Source of the DNA: Halovenus sp037080055
GTDB lineage: Archaea > Halobacteriota > Halobacteria > Halobacteriales > Haloarculaceae
NCBI RefSeq assembly: GCF_037080055.1
Contig: NZ_JBAOJI010000003.1
Location: 248,001-312,000, forward strand
Reading direction: 5' to 3'
DNA length: 64,000 nt
Part shown: positions 61,019 to 64,000 of the stretch, piece after piece
Layout of the letters: every line of letters begins with the position of its first letter
Numbering within the stretch: position 1 is the stretch's first letter
The notes under the pieces: model-generated
Told to the model about the DNA's origin: nothing
Seen by the model: only the letters and a program-made list of their open reading frames with translations
Databases searched by the model: none
Made by a program: the position numbers and the translations under genes

Positions 61019-62878
61019 TCAGCCGGACTGTTCCCGCTCGGCGATCAACACCCGGGTCCCATTTTCACGCGCGAACACCGACGCCGTTCCGCTGGTCGCT
61101 TCAGTCTCGAATTCGAGAGTCCCGAGACTGCTCGATTCGCCGACTGCCGGGATCTGTACCGCGCCGACATTCGTGTCCCCACGGGTGACGTTCAGCACGA
61201 ACTGGTCTCGGATGACTTCGACGGCGACAGTTTTGTTCGCGATCTGCGCCCGTGCCTCGGCGGGACTCGAACGGAACGTCGGGACCGTTTCGTCGTCGTG
61301 GATGAGATCGACGATATACGCTGAACCGCCACCGTCGACGTTCCATCCGTGCCGTCTGACCGTTACCGTTTCGCGCCACCCCATGCCACCGACAGGCACC
61401 GTCACCTCCCCGCTGTTTTTCAGGTCGCTTTTGTCGACAGTCGAACTCCAGATGTTTCGTCGTTCGTTGACGATGATGACGCCGCTCTCGTTGGTCCCGA
61501 AGCGGCCGTGGGGTGTGTTTTCCGCATAGGTCACCTCGTATCCGTCGATCGAGATGCTCTCCGCGTCCGGGACCGGATCGTCACTCATCTGGATCGCATT
61601 CGTGATAACACTTGGCAAGGCGACGACCGCGATAATCAAGCCGAGTGATAACAATAGCAGATCCCGTCGAGAGAGTTGCGATCCGATCCGGGACGGCCCA
61701 TTCGCTGGGAAGAACGGATAGATGAGCAGAATTAACAGGACGGGAACGATCCCGATGCCGAACACCGGAACGGATCCGCTGCCGATTGTTCCCGACCAGA
61801 CAGCCCAGAGCAAGACTCCGATTGCACCGATCCAGATCAGCGCGACCAGCCGCATCGTCGGGACCCACGAGATATCCGTCACACGGCCGGGGAGTGACCT
61901 CTCTTCGGCCGCGATAGTCGCCGTGATGAGTATCGTCAATCCGAGCACGAAAATGACCCCGACGCCGCGTAACTGGAGGAAGACGTCGTCTTCTGGTGAG
62001 TCGGTGAAGACGTATAGCTGCCGGGAGAGGCCGAACAGAAGCGTCGCGAAAAAGATGATCGCCGGGCGTCGCGTCTCGTTTCGCCGGTGCAACAAGTAGA
62101 GTGCGAGCATCACCCCGAGCAGGAATCCGAGCAGATGGGCCTGTACGTTGACGCCCCACCAGCCCGGAGGGCCGGAGGAGCCAGCTTCCGCCGTTGCTCT
62201 CACCACCGGATCGAGCAGCGTGTTGATGACGATCGCGGTCCCAGTGAATCCGACCATCGCGATGACGGTCAGGAGTGGGAAGTAGACGACGGCGAACCCA
62301 CCGAATGCGTAGACGGTTCCAGAGAAGCCAAGCGACCAGCCGAAGGCGAACACGGAGGTCGCCAGCGAGACGACGACGACCACTGCCGGAAAGACCACCA
62401 ATGCCCGAACCCACGGCGTCTCCCATCGTGACTCGGTCTCGACAGGCTGTTCGGTCCCGCTGATCTCGCCCGGGGGCGGGTACTCGTAGTCGGTGTCGGT
62501 CCTGGTTGGAGGGTAATGGCCCCAGGCGTACTCGACGAGTGGGGCGAGTACGAGTGTCCCGATCATATTCCCGATCAGATGGGATGGGTTCGCGTGGGCG
62601 AACGCCGAGGTGAGCAGCCCCAGCGGATAGTAGTACGACCAACTACGAAAGGGCAGCGTAACCGGCGAGCTCCAGTGTGAGAACCCACTCTGTGCGAACA
62701 GATAGAACAGCACGACGCCGGTGATACAGAGCACAGTTCCCCACGGCACACCCAACACGAACCGCTCGGCGAGTCTGTCGTACCAGTGACCGTGGCCCAC
62801 GAGCAGCCAGAGATAACCGATGGAGACGAGGAGGGCGGTGATGACGCCGATCTGTATCGGCTCGATACCGGCGGGCAT
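61019..62878 (-). CDS. Rhomboid-family intramembrane protease with extra C-terminal domain
   Basis: A 619-aa protein. Rhomboid core: HANPSHLIGN (residues about 95-104), catalytic Ser186 in GFSGTVYAF and His248 in VQAHLLGFLLG, across six or so membrane segments with a 35-residue acidic loop inserted between TM3 and TM4. Four to five more membrane segments follow (residues about 270-430). The last ~190 residues are soluble and have a beta-rich part (VTVPVGGMGWRETVTVRRHG), probably outside the cell. Cleaves membrane proteins; substrate unknown. Confidence 0.82.
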   Translation of the reverse strand: MPAGIEPIQIGVITALLVSIGYLWLLVGHGHWYDRLAERFVLGVPWGTVLCITGVVLFYLFAQSGFSHWSSPVTLPFRSWSYYYPLGLLTSAFAHANPSHLIGNMIGTLVLAPLVEYAWGHYPPTRTDTDYEYPPPGEISGTEQPVETESRWETPWVRALVVFPAVVVVVSLATSVFAFGWSLGFSGTVYAFGGFAVVYFPLLTVIAMVGFTGTAIVINTLLDPVVRATAEAGSSGPPGWWGVNVQAHLLGFLLGVMLALYLLHRRNETRRPAIIFFATLLFGLSRQLYVFTDSPEDDVFLQLRGVGVIFVLGLTILITATIAAEERSLPGRVTDISWVPTMRLVALIWIGAIGVLLWAVWSGTIGSGSVPVFGIGIVPVLLILLIYPFFPANGPSRIGSQLSRRDLLLLSLGLIIAVVALPSVITNAIQMSDDPVPDAESISIDGYEVTYAENTPHGRFGTNESGVIIVNERRNIWSSTVDKSDLKNSGEVTVPVGGMGWRETVTVRRHGWNVDGGGSAYIVDLIHDDETVPTFRSSPAEARAQIANKTVAVEVIRDQFVLNVTRGDTNVGAVQIPAVGESSSLGTLEFETEATSGTASVFARENGTRVLIAEREQSG

Positions 62879-62914
62879 ACTGACACATCGTCGTCATACC
62901 TTGTGAGTGGTTCG

Positions 62915-62938
62915 GTCCCGGCGATTGTATGCCGGGAC
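62915..62938 (+). promoter_or_regulatory. Palindrome adjoining the bolA promoter
   Basis: GTCCCGGC (62915-62922), 8-nt loop, GCCGGGAC (62931-62938), followed by GTTTTTTC. It looks like an intrinsic terminator, but the T-run (62940-62945) is about 27 bp before the bolA ATG at 62970 and may be its TATA element, which would put the palindrome at the BRE/upstream position as an operator. No gene upstream on the plus strand needs a terminator. Confidence 0.5.
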
Positions 62939-62969
62939 GTTTTTTCACCTCGAACACGTTCGTGAAGAT

Positions 62970-63203
62970 ATGACACCAGAAGAAGTCGAAACAATCATCG
63001 AATCGAATATTCCCGACGCGACTGCCGAAGTCGGTCAACCCCGAGGGGTCGACGACGACGACCACCTCGCTGCGACTGTCGTCTCTCCTGCCTTCGAAGG
63101 TAAATCTCTCGTCGAGCAGCACGACATGGTCTACGATGCGCTTGACGACCACATGACGACCGATATCCATGCCGTCGAACTGACGACCAGAACGCCCGAA
63201 TAA
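62970..63203 (+). CDS. BolA-family protein
   Basis: A 77-aa stand-alone BolA protein: the class II KH-like fold with HLAATVVSPAFEGKSLVEQHDMVYDAL, holding the conserved His and the hydrophobic helix. BolA proteins pair with monothiol glutaredoxins in iron-sulfur handling; no glutaredoxin lies near. Start MTPEEVET at 62970 chosen over an upstream frame start at 62907, which lies inside the palindrome. Confidence 0.85.
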   Translation: MTPEEVETIIESNIPDATAEVGQPRGVDDDDHLAATVVSPAFEGKSLVEQHDMVYDALDDHMTTDIHAVELTTRTPE

Positions 63204-63317
63204 GCCGATTCGGTGGGCCGGTTCTCTTTTCTAGTTCGCGAACGCTTTCGACGGCGGGCGTTCGTCTCCGAGAACCCCAAAGAGTTACATGACGGGGTGT
63301 GAACAGGTTGAGTACAC

Positions 63318-64000
63318 ATGAGTAATGAGGGAGAATCACATGCTGGTGACCTCACAGCGCCAGAACACACTGATGACGACGAAGCGACTGACGAGGAGCC
63401 GGTAGAGTCTGACTCCACGGCCGACGCTGAATCTGAACCATCCGACGAGCCCAGCGAGGAGAGAGACGAGACGGCTGGCGAAGACGAAGGTGAGCAGTCC
63501 GCGGAACCTGTGGCCGACGAAGAAGGCGAAGAACCGCCGGAAGACGAGGACGAGGAACTTTCCCGAGAGGAGGAACTCGCGATGCGCGAGCGACGACTGG
63601 ACGAGCGCGAACGCGGGCTCGATCAGCTTCGGGCCGAACTCGACCAGCACGAATCCGAGCTTTCCGAACGAGAAGACGAACTACAGGAGTTCGAGGAACA
63701 GCTCCAGGGCCGGCAGGCCGACCTCGACGAGTGGGAGACGGAACTCGACCAGCGAGCAGCGGAGCTCGACGACAGAGAAGCCGGGATTAAGCAGGAAGAA
63801 CAGGCCCTCGATCAGCGGGCCAGCGAACTCGACGAGAAAGAGGAGGTTCTCGAACACTACGTCGACGAACGCGTCGCCGAGTCGCTCGACGGGAGAGTCG
63901 ACCGAATCGAGAAAGTGGTCGGCGAGCGGATTCAGGCGCTGGAAAACGATATCGGCGATACCGTCGAGAATCAGGTCGATGTCGCTCTCCAGAAACAGGA
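63318..64000 (+). CDS. Long acidic coiled-coil protein (N-terminal part)
   Basis: Open from the ATG at 63318 to the window edge (227 codons, incomplete). The first ~90 residues are almost all Asp, Glu, Ser and Thr (DDDEATDEEPVESDS...). From about residue 91 a long coiled coil follows with heptad-like units (LDERERGLDQLRAELDQHES, ELDQRAAELDDREAG, ALDQRASELDEKEEVL). No family recognised. It resembles structural or sensory scaffold proteins only in composition. Confidence 0.75.
   Translation, partial: MSNEGESHAGDLTAPEHTDDDEATDEEPVESDSTADAESEPSDEPSEERDETAGEDEGEQSAEPVADEEGEEPPEDEDEELSREEELAMRERRLDERERGLDQLRAELDQHESELSEREDELQEFEEQLQGRQADLDEWETELDQRAAELDDREAGIKQEEQALDQRASELDEKEEVLEHYVDERVAESLDGRVDRIEKVVGERIQALENDIGDTVENQVDVALQKQ

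Noticed and set aside
62915..62945. Intrinsic terminator of an upstream plus-strand gene
   Set aside because: The upstream gene (rhomboid) is on the other strand and divergent, so a terminator would have nothing to end; reinterpreted as a promoter-associated palindrome.

Overview
The window is a 64 kb piece of chromosome from a halophilic archaeon (class Halobacteria). The evidence is the archaeal S10/spc ribosomal-protein order with eukaryote-type members (L19e, L32e, S4e, RNase P component 1), very acidic proteins, GC-rich third codon positions, archaeal TATA boxes placed 26-28 nt before start codons (leaderless genes), glycerol-1-phosphate dehydrogenase, GatE, HMG-CoA synthase and HemAT. 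I could not assign a genus. I saw no rRNA, tRNA, CRISPR array or complete insertion sequence.

Layout. 1-13.4 kb, minus strand: a SPOUT RNA methyltransferase gene followed by the ribosomal run L3-L4-L23-L2-S19-L22-S3-L29-Rnp1-S17-L14-L24-S4e-L5-S14-S8-L6-L32e-L19e-L18-S5-L30-L15 and the start of secY, mostly with start/stop overlaps. L32e carries a duplicated helix-hairpin-helix module. 13.6-16.2 kb: small proteins, a thioesterase and the globin-coupled transducer HemAT. 16.2-23.2 kb: an accessory stretch with a DUF35/thiolase pair, a lipoprotein, an amidohydrolase, an SDR oxidoreductase, a degraded gene, a possible transposase tail and a repeated AT-richer sequence containing TGTATCTTGCACGG. 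23.3-27.3 kb: an MFS transporter, a CAP-domain protein and an XPB-like helicase. 27.3-33.6 kb, minus: a four-gene membrane operon (transglutaminase, small membrane protein, DUF58, polytopic protein) without a MoxR ATPase in sight.

33.7-45.8 kb: DUF309 protein, a soluble PAS transducer, RqcH/NEMF, glycerol-1-phosphate dehydrogenase (archaeal lipid backbone), a Nudix-like protein with a degraded catalytic box, GatE (Gln-tRNA amidation), a formate/nitrite-type channel fused to two UspA domains, and a GTPBP1-like GTPase. 46-51 kb: a surface-protein cluster of two pilin-leader proteins flanking a CFI-box protein. 51.2-53.4 kb: HMG-CoA synthase facing a HTH regulator, with hairpins between them.

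53.4-60.4 kb: a minus-strand biotin operon bioB-(bioU-like)-bioF-bioD with no bioA, divergent from an acyl-CoA dehydrogenase and a biotin-dependent carboxyltransferase that seems to carry an N-terminal epsilon-like domain. Biotin supply and a biotin-using enzyme therefore sit side by side. 60.6-64 kb: a TrkA-type NAD-binding protein, a rhomboid protease with an extra C-terminal domain, a BolA protein, and the start of a long acidic coiled-coil protein that runs off the window.
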